Origin: Pedobacter psychroterrae
GTDB taxonomy: Bacteria > Bacteroidota > Bacteroidia > Sphingobacteriales > Sphingobacteriaceae
Direction: 5' to 3'
Length of the DNA stretch: 64,000 nt
NCBI RefSeq assembly: GCF_004331695.1
Contig: NZ_SJSL01000002.1
Span: 558,001-622,000, forward strand
Below, piece after piece: positions 28,513 through 36,448 of the stretch. The first letter of the stretch is position 1; each line of letters starts with the position of its first letter. Under the pieces are notes generated by a model, which was given only the letters and a program-made list of their open reading frames with translations, was not told the origin of the DNA and searched no databases. The position numbers and the translations under genes were made by a program.

Positions 28513-29634
28513 TTATTTTGTGACATATATTTTCCTGTTTTTTATTCTGAAATGCACACCTTCGGCAGATTCAAGGGATTTCAATACTTTTGTGAGGTCA
28601 TTAAACCTGGATATCCCTCCACTAAAAGTGTCTGTGGTTACAGGCCCCTGGAAGACCACCTCTACGTCGTACCAGCGCGAAATCATTCTCATTATCGCCC
28701 TGATGTTTTCCCTTTCAAATAGAAATTGTTTGTTTTTCCAGGCTATGGCCAGTTCTGTATTGACTTTGCTGACGCTGATGAGTTCCGCATTAACAGCTGC
28801 CTGACTGCCTGGTTGAAGTATGTTGGACTGATATTTAGTGACGATTTTGACACTGCCTTCTAACAATGTCGTTTTCTGAAGTGGTTCGTCCGGATAACTG
28901 TTGACGTTGAAATGGGTACCCAGTACCTGTACCTCGTGGGTATTCGTAGAAACGATGAATGGTCGCTTTTTGTCTTTTGCGACCTCAAAATAAGCCTCTC
29001 CTTCTAAACGGACGTGGCGTTCTTTGTCTCTGTCCAGACCATTGGAGTAAGTAAGACTTGAAGCGGCATTGAGCCAAACCTTAGTTCCATCTGCCAATGT
29101 AATCTGATAAGTGCCACCCCTTGGAGTAGCGATGCGCTGCGGACCTGCGGACAATAACAAAGGATCCGCGACTCTGCTGCTGCCCACATCACTTTGGTCG
29201 TTATAAGTAAGTTTCGAATCAGAAATGATCACCCCAGTTTTAGCTTCATTCAGCTGAATTACTTTTCCATTGGCAAGCGTTAAGGTCGCACTATTCCGAC
29301 CCGGACGAATTTGTTCAATCTTGCTCATTTGAACAGGTGCTTTATCAGCATGCTGTCTGGTGTAAAGGTAGTATGAGAGGGACGCGCCAAGAACAAGGAG
29401 AACAGAGGCTGCAGCAGCGATTCTAAAGGGTTGGAAACGCCTAACAACCGGTTTAGAATCGATCTGCTGATTGATGTGCCTCGACATTACGCCTTTAATA
29501 TGCACCATGTCTGGTAAGTCCATCTTCTCGTAACGAAACTGGTCACAGAAAGTATTATATTCGGCGATATCCTGCCTGGAAGCGGTCCTTGCAGTAATTC
29601 GTTCCAATAAAGTGATAAATTCGATGTCAGTCAT
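28513..29634 (-). CDS. FecR-family anti-sigma factor
   Basis: The ATG at 29634 gives 373 residues; the frame is also open from a TTG 9 bp upstream. Residues 1-75 are the short cytoplasmic part that binds the sigma factor, 78-98 form one membrane helix (AAAASVLLVLGASLSYYLY), and the rest is periplasmic with the FecR domain (GGTYQITLADGTKVWLNAAS, VRLEGEAYFEVAKDK) and a C-terminal DUF4974-like end. It transmits ligand binding at the STN domain of SusC to the sigma factor. It starts 94 bp after the sigma gene. Confidence 0.95.
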   Translation of the reverse strand: MTDIEFITLLERITARTASRQDIAEYNTFCDQFRYEKMDLPDMVHIKGVMSRHINQQIDSKPVVRRFQPFRIAAAASVLLVLGASLSYYLYTRQHADKAPVQMSKIEQIRPGRNSATLTLANGKVIQLNEAKTGVIISDSKLTYNDQSDVGSSRVADPLLLSAGPQRIATPRGGTYQITLADGTKVWLNAASSLTYSNGLDRDKERHVRLEGEAYFEVAKDKKRPFIVSTNTHEVQVLGTHFNVNSYPDEPLQKTTLLEGSVKIVTKYQSNILQPGSQAAVNAELISVSKVNTELAIAWKNKQFLFERENIRAIMRMISRWYDVEVVFQGPVTTDTFSGGISRFNDLTKVLKSLESAEGVHFRIKNRKIYVTK

Positions 29635-29727
29635 TTTGTTCAAGGACGGGTTTATTCTCCCTTTTTAATATAAGAGTAGTAAACCCGGGCTAACCCCCAA
29701 AGACAAATGATCTTTTTTTAATTTAAT

Positions 29728-30288
29728 TTATAGAAAAGTACACCAGAATGAATTTTTTCCGAGGCTTACCTTTAACTTTTTAAGCACGATGGTCATTTGG
29801 TTTTCTACAGTTTTCTCAGAGATGTTGAGCTGTTTCGCAATTTCTTTATTAGTTAAATTGGCGCCACGGCTAAGCTCAAAAATTTCCCTCGATCTGGCAG
29901 GCAGCTGGCCAACAAATTCTTGAATAAGATAGATCAATTCCTTGAGCTCCAGAGCATGGTCTTCGAATATCTCGGACTGCTTGGGTGCAAATTCCAGAAT
30001 TTCTGCACGTCGCTTACTCTGTTTGATTAAACTGGCAAGATTAAATTTCACTGCGGCGAAAAGATAAGATTTAAGGAAGCTGATCTTCATATCTTCCTTG
30101 TGTTTCCAAAGCCAGATAAATATGTCCTGAACCGCGTCGCGGCAATCATCTTCATCCTTTAGAACAGAATAAGCAAATCGAAAAAGGGGTTCGGCATACC
30201 TGTTATAGATTGCATCAAAAGCATGCCGATCGCCTCTTTTAAGGAGGTCGGTAAGCTGTTGATCAGTAAAAGTGCAATAATCGGTCAT
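29728..30288 (-). CDS. ECF sigma factor (FecI-like)
   Basis: From the ATG at 30288 the protein has 186 residues. Region 2 is seen as YNRYAEPLFRFAYSVL, DAVQDIFIWLWKHKED; region 4 as LPARSREIFELSRGANLTNKEIAKQLNISEKTVENQM. It lacks other domains. Its gene starts the run that includes the anti-sigma FecR and the SusC with STN domain, the standard Bacteroidota arrangement for a ligand-induced system. The promoter-like TAATTTTG before it suggests basal expression by the housekeeping sigma factor. Confidence 0.95.
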   Translation of the reverse strand: MTDYCTFTDQQLTDLLKRGDRHAFDAIYNRYAEPLFRFAYSVLKDEDDCRDAVQDIFIWLWKHKEDMKISFLKSYLFAAVKFNLASLIKQSKRRAEILEFAPKQSEIFEDHALELKELIYLIQEFVGQLPARSREIFELSRGANLTNKEIAKQLNISEKTVENQMTIVLKKLKVSLGKNSFWCTFL

Positions 30289-30309
30289 CCTAATCCTCGT
30301 AAAGGTTAT

Positions 30310-30317
30310 CAAAATTA
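30310..30317 (-). promoter_or_regulatory. Candidate -7 promoter element of the ECF sigma gene
   Basis: Minus-strand TAATTTTG matches TAnnTTTG and lies 21 bp upstream of the ATG at 30288. Its last base is also in the TTG that extends the sigma frame, which supports the ATG as the real start. Confidence 0.5.
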
Positions 30318-30480
30318 CAAAAATAACTTAAGTATTAAGCACTTGCCATTAGAAGGCTGAGTTCTTATCAAGGAAAAGTCCCGGCATTGATGTGGAATAC
30401 GGGCTGGTAAAAGCGGGCCTGTACGGGATTACTCTATCAGAAACGAGTCGGTAACATCTAATTCGATCTGAAAATTTACC

Positions 30481-30648
30481 GATGAATGGTTCGAGGGTAA
30501 GCGGGTAACTGTGCAGGGCTTAAATCCGAACGACCCACATTTGAAAAAAACGCTTGTACTGACCGGGCAAATGATGGGTTTCCCTCGTCAGGTGGGCCAG
30601 CATACGGGAGGGTTTGTGGTTAGCGAATGTAAATTTTTAATTTTTTAA
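30481..30648 (+). pseudogene. Fragment of DnaE2-type DNA polymerase III alpha gene
   Basis: An open frame of about 55 codons reads MMGFPRQVGQHTGGFVVSE, very close to the IGFPRHLxQHxGGFVI stretch found in DnaE and error-prone DnaE2 (ImuC) polymerases. The codons before it also look like that family. It ends at a stop just past the motif and has no start, so it is a decayed piece of a larger gene. The 140 bp upstream may hold more of the same, in broken frames. Confidence 0.6.
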
Positions 30649-30689
30649 GCTCCTGCCTATGGTAGATAACTATGATTTCTAATGAAAAA

Positions 30690-30715
30690 GCGGATCTTTA
30701 TACATAAAGATCCGC
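30690..30715. terminator. Hairpin terminator-like palindrome
   Basis: GCGGATCTTTA (30690-30700) and TAAAGATCCGC (30705-30715) form an 11-bp perfect stem with a 4-nt loop, flanked by A-rich and T-rich ends. It could end transcription on either strand; it lies after the DnaE2 scrap and before the broken TIMP-like gene. Confidence 0.55.
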
Positions 30716-30737
30716 CTTATATCGGAAAAAAATCCGA

Positions 30738-31125
30738 TCTCGTACCCTTCTCCGGAATCGAATTGATGGCAATAACAAAATATAAACATCTAGGTGGGAT
30801 TAGCAGTAGTTTTGTTCTCGGGCTTAGATAATGCAAGATCTTTTTTCATGCTATCGAAAACAGCCTTAGTGAGTGCGTGGTTTTGGAACTTTTTAAGGAT
30901 TTTAATCGAAGCTATCGACAAGTCTGTGGTTAGATCAACCTGGAAAACTGCAAATCCCTCCTTGTTTTTATAGCCTTCAATCATCTCCAAGTTCTCGTTG
31001 AATGCAGTAAGATGGAGAGGGTTTGGGTCAAACAGTTTTTTCTTACTCAAATATTCAAGAACCTGTTGCTTTGACGCAATCCCCTTCTGTAATTATAATC
31101 TTTTTTGTTAAAGGATAGATGATTC
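30738..31125 (-). pseudogene. Broken copy of the TIMP/netrin-like gene
   Basis: Closely matches the intact gene at 46429-47190, but has lost about 370 bp in the middle (matching sequence jumps from CTTCTGTAATT to the upstream region TAATCTTTTTT), carries a premature TAG near 30790, and has lost the last four residues and stop. A shorter run of Cs in the remaining part may also cause a frameshift. The signal peptide and Cys-X-Cys start are gone, so no product is expected. It sits upstream of the first tRNA-Pro copy, as the intact gene does for the second. Confidence 0.8.
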
Positions 31126-31129
31126 ATCA

Positions 31130-31347
31130 TGTTATCCACTTAAGATACGGGAATTATTTGATCAATTTCAAAAAGCTTGTCATGAGTATGATGGTATTGA
31201 ATGTAATTCTTTGCTGCTTTAAAAAGAATATTTATTTTTGGCCGGGGCAAATCTTGCAGTTTCATCAGTTCGGGATGTAGCGTAGCCCGGTATCGCGCCA
31301 GCATGGGGTGCTGGAGGTCGTGGGTTCGAATCCCGCCATCCCGACTT
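31130..31347. repeat. Left copy of the tRNA-Pro duplication unit
   Basis: From about 31100 to the last base of the tRNA the sequence matches 47192-47438 with scattered changes, then stops matching 3-4 bp after the tRNA. With the TIMP-like gene copies upstream, the repeat unit is about 600 bp here and 1 kb at the right copy. See findings for the island interpretation. Confidence 0.75.
31271..31344 (+). tRNA. tRNA-Pro(GGG), copy 1
   Basis: A 74-nt cloverleaf: acceptor CGGGATG/CATCCCG with A discriminator, D-arm with AGCCCGGTATCGC, anticodon stem CCAGC/GCTGG with loop ATGGGGT (anticodon GGG, codon CCC), and T-arm GTGGG/TTCGAAT/CCCGC. No CCA is encoded. The loop is as in E. coli proL. An identical-looking copy is at 47365-47438. 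Confidence 0.93.
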
Positions 31348-31577
31348 CACAGGACAAGTCAAATTTATTTTTGATTTGTTTTTTTTGTTTTTGTCTAACT
31401 CGCTGTTAATCATATATATTAAGTATACCACGGAGTTCACTTTTCCGGTTCGACGTCTGAAACCATCGTAGCTAATATTTTCCGGGTAAATTGCCGAAAT
31501 AAAGCGCCGATTATCATACAATTCACCACGGTTATATACATCTTCAAGGCTCAATAGTTTTTCTATTTTTCGAAAGG
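31345..31577 (-). pseudogene. Site-specific recombinase, C-terminal fragment
   Basis: On the minus strand the frame reads RKIEKLLSLEDVYN then NRRFISAIYPENISYDG, RRTGKVN, a C-terminal pattern I recall from Bacteroidota site-specific recombinases (N-R-x2-L/F-x3-IFPE-x-L-x-Y/F-DG). It has no usable start; the frame runs on through the tRNA (antisense) to 31219 and has no own stop before it. A decayed recombinase gene next to the 3' end of a tRNA is typical of an old integrated element. Confidence 0.5.
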
Positions 31578-31757
31578 GTTACTCCAAAAAGAGCAACCCT
31601 CTTTGAGAGTCAATGCGTTGTCTTCTAACATCAGATCGATAAAAGGTGTTGGAAACGCAACATCACCATAAGCCAGACTATCTTTGAACAACCCCCTAAC
31701 GATAGAATGCTTCTGATAGATTGTGCATTTATCATAGAAGCCCAACACGTTGGACAT
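31563..31757 (-). pseudogene. Second recombinase C-terminal fragment
   Basis: Sixty-four codons containing IYQKHSIVRGLFKDSLAYGD and then FPTPFIDLMLEDNALTLKEG, resembling the C-terminal tail of another recombinase subfamily. It overlaps the end of the preceding fragment in a different frame and begins with an ATG that is probably not a natural start. Likely a relic; the match is from memory of family patterns. Confidence 0.4.
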
Positions 31758-32424
31758 CCACGGTAAACTCGTTCAAAGATGGCTTCATGACAATCATACA
31801 GCCTAGAAACTCAAGTCAGTTTTTTATGAAAGCTTAATGTTGATTTAACTTCAAGCATCTTTTTATTTGGCAACTTTATATTGGAGCTTCCAGATATGAC
31901 CTTATCCGTGAATTAATATTTTCCGATTCGGACGTTTCAATTGACCATTGATTCTTTTAACACCTAAGTGATATAATTAGACAGAAAGGGGTCTACAATG
32001 TCCCTGAAAAATGGCAAGGCAAGTTATGTAGCATCTTTAGATAAAATGGAAAAAGGATTTAAAACATGGATTGTGTTTGGTACTATCGAAGAAATCAAGT
32101 AGTAGGTAAATGCTGTTGCGTGATGAGAGATTTGAATTTTAGAGAATAGTTTTCAACCAAAGGTAGTGTACGGAAAAGTTGAAATATCTTAACTTCAAGG
32201 CAGTAATGATCAGCACATCCAAAAATGCAGTCATTGATGAACTCGGGGATATGAGAATCTTACACTCTATCAAGATATTTAACGCTGAAAAATAAATTGC
32301 TAATTATTGCCAGTAATTGGATATCGCACTAAACATCCCTATCTGATTACGAATTTTGTTTAGTTGTTAAATTCACCTAACTTGCTGAAAACAGTCTGGC
32401 AAATTTAATGATCGAATTGCTTAT
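31758..32424. other. AT-rich intergenic stretch, no gene supported
   Basis: 667 bp between the recombinase relics and the first glycosyltransferase gene. Only tiny frames exist (34 codons from 31998 and 29 codons from 32208); neither resembles a known family. There is no tRNA, no repeat of note and no clear promoter. Marks the left edge of the AT-rich cluster. Confidence 0.6.
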
Positions 32425-33525
32425 ATGAAATTTAACGAGGATGGTGTAAGGGAAATTCCTTTCGTTTTAGATACAAGTGCAATCAGTAAAATTAGATTGA
32501 TGCTAGATGACTGTACTAAAACTATTCCCGATTATCCGCAGAACTTCTTTTCCGGAAAAGGGATAGTTATTTGTGCAGGCGGAATTTCTTATCTGACCTG
32601 CGCTTGGATATTAATTAATAGACTTAAAGAAGTTAAGTGTAAGCTGCCAGTCGAACTTTGGTTTAGGAGCGGCGAATTATCTCAACTCTCTATTCAAACT
32701 TTTAAGTCTTTGGGAATAGAATGCAGGATGTTTGATTCACAGAGCATTGAAAACTTAGACGGCGTTGGTCTAAAACCATTAGCTATTAAATTGAGTAAGT
32801 TCAAGGAAATACTATACCTTGATGCTGATAATTTTTGCCTGAAAGATCCTTCCTATTTATTTGATTATGAAAAATACAAAGAGTTTGGCGCGGTATTTTG
32901 GCCGGACTATTGGCGGACAGCTAAAGATAATCCAATATGGCAAATTGTAGATAATTATCAATACAATGATTTCGAACAGGAAAGCGGTCAGATAATGATA
33001 AACAAAGAGATTTGTTGGAAAGAGTTAAATCTGACGATCTATATGAACAAGGAAAAAAGAATTTTTTATCAATTACTTCTGGGCGACAAGGATACATTTA
33101 AATTTTCTTGGAATTTTCTTAAATCAAAGTTTCAAATGATCGGATTCGATGCAGGTAGCTGTGGATTTATTTGCTCCAAAGAAGGTTTTATTGGTAAGAC
33201 AATGACACAGCATGATCCAAACGGAAACTTGCTTTTTCTTCATAGAAATTTAGGTAAGTGGAATGTAAATGATTCTTCACAGATTATCTGGAAATTTTTA
33301 CTTAATTTTCAGGATAGTTCACTAGATCGCAAATACTTTCTCTGTGAAAATGACAAACATGGAAAGCATATGAAATTCGGTGGCAATTTTAAGACGAAAC
33401 TTTTGCCAAAAGGATTTTTAACTATTGAACCCGCATGCTTGGCTAACTTGGCGGTGCTAGCTTCGATGCCATTTTTCCAGGAAGAATTACGAAGTGCCAA
33501 AGTTAGGTTGTCTCCTAAGACGTAA
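32425..33525 (+). CDS. MNN1/GT71-like putative mannosyltransferase
   Basis: 366 residues with no signal peptide. An early motif GKGIVICAGGISYLTCAW (residues about 49-66), then LPVELWFRSGE, and a DXD motif in ILYLDADNF at about 131-139, followed by FWPDYWR. This order matches GT71-type alpha-mannosyltransferase (Mnn1-like) proteins, which use a nucleotide sugar and a metal held by DXD. The protein is soluble, which suits glycosylation of a cytosolic peptide or a lipid-linked acceptor. It is first of the plus-strand pair in the cluster; AT-rich base use differs from the flanking housekeeping-like DNA. Confidence 0.75.
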   Translation: MKFNEDGVREIPFVLDTSAISKIRLMLDDCTKTIPDYPQNFFSGKGIVICAGGISYLTCAWILINRLKEVKCKLPVELWFRSGELSQLSIQTFKSLGIECRMFDSQSIENLDGVGLKPLAIKLSKFKEILYLDADNFCLKDPSYLFDYEKYKEFGAVFWPDYWRTAKDNPIWQIVDNYQYNDFEQESGQIMINKEICWKELNLTIYMNKEKRIFYQLLLGDKDTFKFSWNFLKSKFQMIGFDAGSCGFICSKEGFIGKTMTQHDPNGNLLFLHRNLGKWNVNDSSQIIWKFLLNFQDSSLDRKYFLCENDKHGKHMKFGGNFKTKLLPKGFLTIEPACLANLAVLASMPFFQEELRSAKVRLSPKT

Positions 33526-33638
33526 TAAATCCAATCATGCTGTCAGGTTAATTATCGACTTTACACTTATCTTGATTCGATAATTTTTTTTACATTACAT
33601 TGAACGAAAAATTGAATTTAAATCTAGCTGATTAATTT

Positions 33639-34964
33639 ATGCAAAAAGCACTTAGGACATTTGTTGTAAATCTTAAAACGCGAACGGATAGGCGAGAGCA
33701 TATATTACGAGAATTTTCTGATAAGCCGGAGTTCGATGTCACTTTAGTAGACGCGATAACTAGTAGTAGAGGTGGACTAGGCTTATGGCTAACTTTTAAA
33801 CACATTGTAAGATCCTATGTGTCTCAAAATGATGAATTTATTCTTATATGTGAAGACGATCACATATTTACTGCTGAATACTCTCACAATTTGTTGCAAA
33901 ATTGTATAATCAAGGCTCAAGAATTTAAAGCCGATATTCTCCTTGGTGGAGTTAGTTGGGTCTCAAGTATCAATTGTGTTCAGGATCATGTCTTTTGGGT
34001 AGAGGAATTCTCAGGAACTCAGTTTATGATAGTTTTTAAACAGTTTTATTCTGTTTTAAGAGATGCTAAGATGAATAGTGAAGGTGCAGCTGATTGGAAA
34101 GTTGGATCGTTAACACAGAAAAAAATGATCATCTTCCCATTTATTTCAACACAAAAAGAGTTTGGTTACTCTGACACGACTGTAAATAACAGGATACCTG
34201 GAAGAGTCAGTAATTTCTTCGACGCAACACAAAACAGGTTAAGATTGTTGACGAAGGTAGTGACCCATTTTCAAAAATTGGAATCATCAAGACCTGCAAT
34301 TAGGTTTGGTGTTTTTCAGAAAATTTCAGTACCAACTTATATAATTAACTTGCCCCACAGGGTGGACCGTCTAAATCATATTATGTCTGAATTCGCCGAT
34401 AAGCCTGAATTTATCTTGAATTTGGTAGTGGCAATACAACATAAGGTCGGCGCTTATGGTCTCTGGCAAACCATAAGGCAAATAGTTGAAAAAGCAAAGC
34501 AGGAAAAGGAGGAGATGATTGTAATTTGCGAAGACGACCATTATTTCACTGAGTTTTACAACAAGGAGTTCTTTTTTAAGAATGTTTTAGAGGCAGACTT
34601 CGATAAGGCGGCATTTCTTTCTGGCGGAACAGGTAAATTCGACTATGCAATCCCAGTTTCTAAAAATAGATATTGGGTAAGCCATTGTCTTTCAGCACAA
34701 TTTTTGGTAATATACAGTCGATTTTTTGATGCAATTCTGAATGTGGAGTATGATGAAACGATCATTGCTGATATGACGTATTCTAAGATAACAACAAACA
34801 AAATTATTCTTTTCCCTTTCGTATCTGGACAAAAGGATTTCGGATATTCAGATGTAACTGATTTTCATAACACAAAAGCAGGAGTAGTCCAAAATATGTT
34901 TAATGAAGCCACCAATAGATTTCTGAACATTCATGCTGTTAATCTGCTTAAATATGAAAATTAA
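33639..34964 (+). CDS. Tandem-duplicated GT25-like glycosyltransferase-family protein
   Basis: 441 residues formed by two copies of one domain. Repeat 1 (about 5-200) begins VVNLKTRTDRREHILREF and has ILICEDDHIFT; repeat 2 (about 228-430) begins YIINLPHRVDRLNHIMSEF and has IVICEDDHYFT. Both also have a PF(I/V)S-TQK/GQKDFGYSD stretch. The NL-x-R-x-DR start and EDDH motif fit GT25 (LPS beta-galactosyltransferase-like) proteins. No membrane segment. A fusion duplicate of this family in one chain is unusual. It lies 113 bp downstream of the first glycosyltransferase. Confidence 0.75.
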   Translation: MQKALRTFVVNLKTRTDRREHILREFSDKPEFDVTLVDAITSSRGGLGLWLTFKHIVRSYVSQNDEFILICEDDHIFTAEYSHNLLQNCIIKAQEFKADILLGGVSWVSSINCVQDHVFWVEEFSGTQFMIVFKQFYSVLRDAKMNSEGAADWKVGSLTQKKMIIFPFISTQKEFGYSDTTVNNRIPGRVSNFFDATQNRLRLLTKVVTHFQKLESSRPAIRFGVFQKISVPTYIINLPHRVDRLNHIMSEFADKPEFILNLVVAIQHKVGAYGLWQTIRQIVEKAKQEKEEMIVICEDDHYFTEFYNKEFFFKNVLEADFDKAAFLSGGTGKFDYAIPVSKNRYWVSHCLSAQFLVIYSRFFDAILNVEYDETIIADMTYSKITTNKIILFPFVSGQKDFGYSDVTDFHNTKAGVVQNMFNEATNRFLNIHAVNLLKYEN

Positions 34965-34988
34965 CGTTGGCCAAAATTGGTTGGAAAA

Positions 34989-35024
34989 ATGGATAGCGAT
35001 CATACATTAATGGCCGCTATCCAT
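34989..35024. terminator. Hairpin between convergent genes
   Basis: ATGGATAGCG (34989-34998) / CGCTATCCAT (35015-35024), a perfect 10-bp stem with a 16-nt loop, in the 63-bp gap between convergent genes. Probably a bidirectional transcription end, though there is no strong T-run. Confidence 0.5.
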
Positions 35025-35027
35025 ACA

Positions 35028-35645
35028 TCAAAGCTTTTCTAGTACATGCAAAGTATTGTTAACTACCTTCTCAATTTGGGGCTTTTTCTCATCTTTATAA
35101 AAGTAAACGATAAAGGCTTGCCGATAATCGTTTGCGAATAAAAAAACTTTATTATTGCCGTACCTTCCTAAGAAGGGAACGTTGCATTTTTTTCGAGAAA
35201 ACAAGACTCCATATTTTGCATCCCATCTTCTTGATAACATTTCGCTATCTAATTCCGCTTTAGGCATCAATGTATCAGCTCGAAAACTGTAATGATTTTT
35301 CACATTTTGTACCCAATCCACTTTTTTATCAATTTTGTCTCCAGAAGGAGTCACATGTTGATAATTAGCCATCACTTGAACGGCAATTAGTATGGAACTG
35401 TCTTTATTGACCAAAACACGATCAAAATTGATATTGAACAGGTCATCACATGGCCATCGAGCATTATTTAGGAAAACGCCTGTGAAAATCTTAAAATTGT
35501 CGGGTACATTAAATTTTAAATTTGCATATTTCGCCCGCGCAATCCAGTTATCTGCATAGACTTGATCTAAAGAATCTAAGGACTGCGAATTTGCGCTTAG
35601 ATTCAGGAATAATAACCACGAAATAATTAAAGACATTCTTCTCAT
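35028..35645 (-). CDS. Secreted hypothetical protein of the exporter cluster
   Basis: 205 residues with a signal peptide (MRRMSLIISWLLFLNLSANS, cleavage near residue 20). The mature part is a mixed alpha/beta domain with three Cys (RWPCDD, SRKKCNVPF) and a C-terminal helix. No family recognised. It is 22 bp downstream of the double-glycine leader protein gene on the same strand and is last of that run of four. As the only Sec-type secreted protein in the cluster it might be an immunity or helper protein, which is inference. Confidence 0.6.
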   Translation of the reverse strand: MRRMSLIISWLLFLNLSANSQSLDSLDQVYADNWIARAKYANLKFNVPDNFKIFTGVFLNNARWPCDDLFNINFDRVLVNKDSSILIAVQVMANYQHVTPSGDKIDKKVDWVQNVKNHYSFRADTLMPKAELDSEMLSRRWDAKYGVLFSRKKCNVPFLGRYGNNKVFLFANDYRQAFIVYFYKDEKKPQIEKVVNNTLHVLEKL

Positions 35646-35667
35646 AATACCCTGGATTGAATTGACA

Positions 35668-36438
35668 TTAGTTGACGCCTACACTGAGAGACCAATCTAT
35701 ATCATTTTTATGTATTTCTCCAGTGGTTTCTGAAACCGGGTCCCAATAGGTATAATGATCGAGAGCCGGGCCCCCAGGTGCACCGTTACCCAATTTACTT
35801 TGAAGAATAATTGTGTGGTCGCTCCCTTCGCCAACAATCATTTCTTTGCCATTAGCTAAATGGGCATCTCTATCAGTCTGATTTGTCAAGATAGTATTAG
35901 ATTTACCAGCAGCGTTTAGCAAACCTGACACCATGGAATTACTTGTTGCTACGCCTGTCACTACATTAGAATGTCCATCGATACCTGGATGGCTGGGATC
36001 CGCTGCGACAATTCCGCCGTTTCGTTTGTAATCCATGAAAAGTTCAACTTTTCTAGAGTGATCTCCTCCAGTTACTTTCGCCACAGCGCCAAACGTACAT
36101 AATCCGTTACCATCCCAAGGAATGACATATCCGTCGACAATATATATGAGCTGTCCACCACTAATTTTTTGAACAGTATAGTCATACCCGGGACCATTAT
36201 CCCCACCAGATTGAGAAGGTCCTGATCCACCAGAAGCTCCTCCAGACGGCAAGCTTGCATCCACATTATGGTACTCACCAGCCCCAATGTCTCCGCTATC
36301 CGCGGCAGCTAAAAATTCGTTCCACGTGTCATAACCGTAATAGCCGCCGTACCCCCCCCGGAGCGAATTTAATTCATCAAGCGTAAGGGGCTCCATCTCT
36401 CCAAGGAGCGCATCCAAATTCATTTTTAATTTGTTCAT
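35668..36438 (-). CDS. Double-glycine-leader secreted protein with C39/papain-like Cys-His-Asp pattern
   Basis: 256 residues. The first 29 look like a double-glycine leader: an amphipathic MNLDALLGEMEPLTLDELNSLRGG ends with GG at 28-29, the cleavage site read by C39 peptidases. It has no Sec signal. The next 60 residues are Gly/Ser-rich with low complexity. The C-terminal domain has Cys114 in GLCTFGA, His208 in GSDHTIIL and Asp233 in HYTYWDP, which is the Cys...His(V/I)...Asp-Pro order of C39/papain-like peptidases. Probably exported by the ABC exporter at 38496-40790. A toxin, an amidase or a maturation enzyme are all possible; none is shown. Confidence 0.7.
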   Translation of the reverse strand: MNKLKMNLDALLGEMEPLTLDELNSLRGGYGGYYGYDTWNEFLAAADSGDIGAGEYHNVDASLPSGGASGGSGPSQSGGDNGPGYDYTVQKISGGQLIYIVDGYVIPWDGNGLCTFGAVAKVTGGDHSRKVELFMDYKRNGGIVAADPSHPGIDGHSNVVTGVATSNSMVSGLLNAAGKSNTILTNQTDRDAHLANGKEMIVGEGSDHTIILQSKLGNGAPGGPALDHYTYWDPVSETTGEIHKNDIDWSLSVGVN

Positions 36439-36448
36439 TGTTTTATAT

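Noticed and set aside
13033..30288. DNA mismatch repair operon because of the MutS-like genes
   Set aside because: Both lack mismatch-binding domains and there is no MutL; neighbours are transport and peptidase genes.
31219..31554. Open frame of 111 codons on the minus strand across tRNA-Pro
   Set aside because: About half of it is the antisense of the tRNA (SGWRDSNPRPP-type read-through) and the rest is a recombinase fragment with no true start. Listed as a relic, not as a gene.
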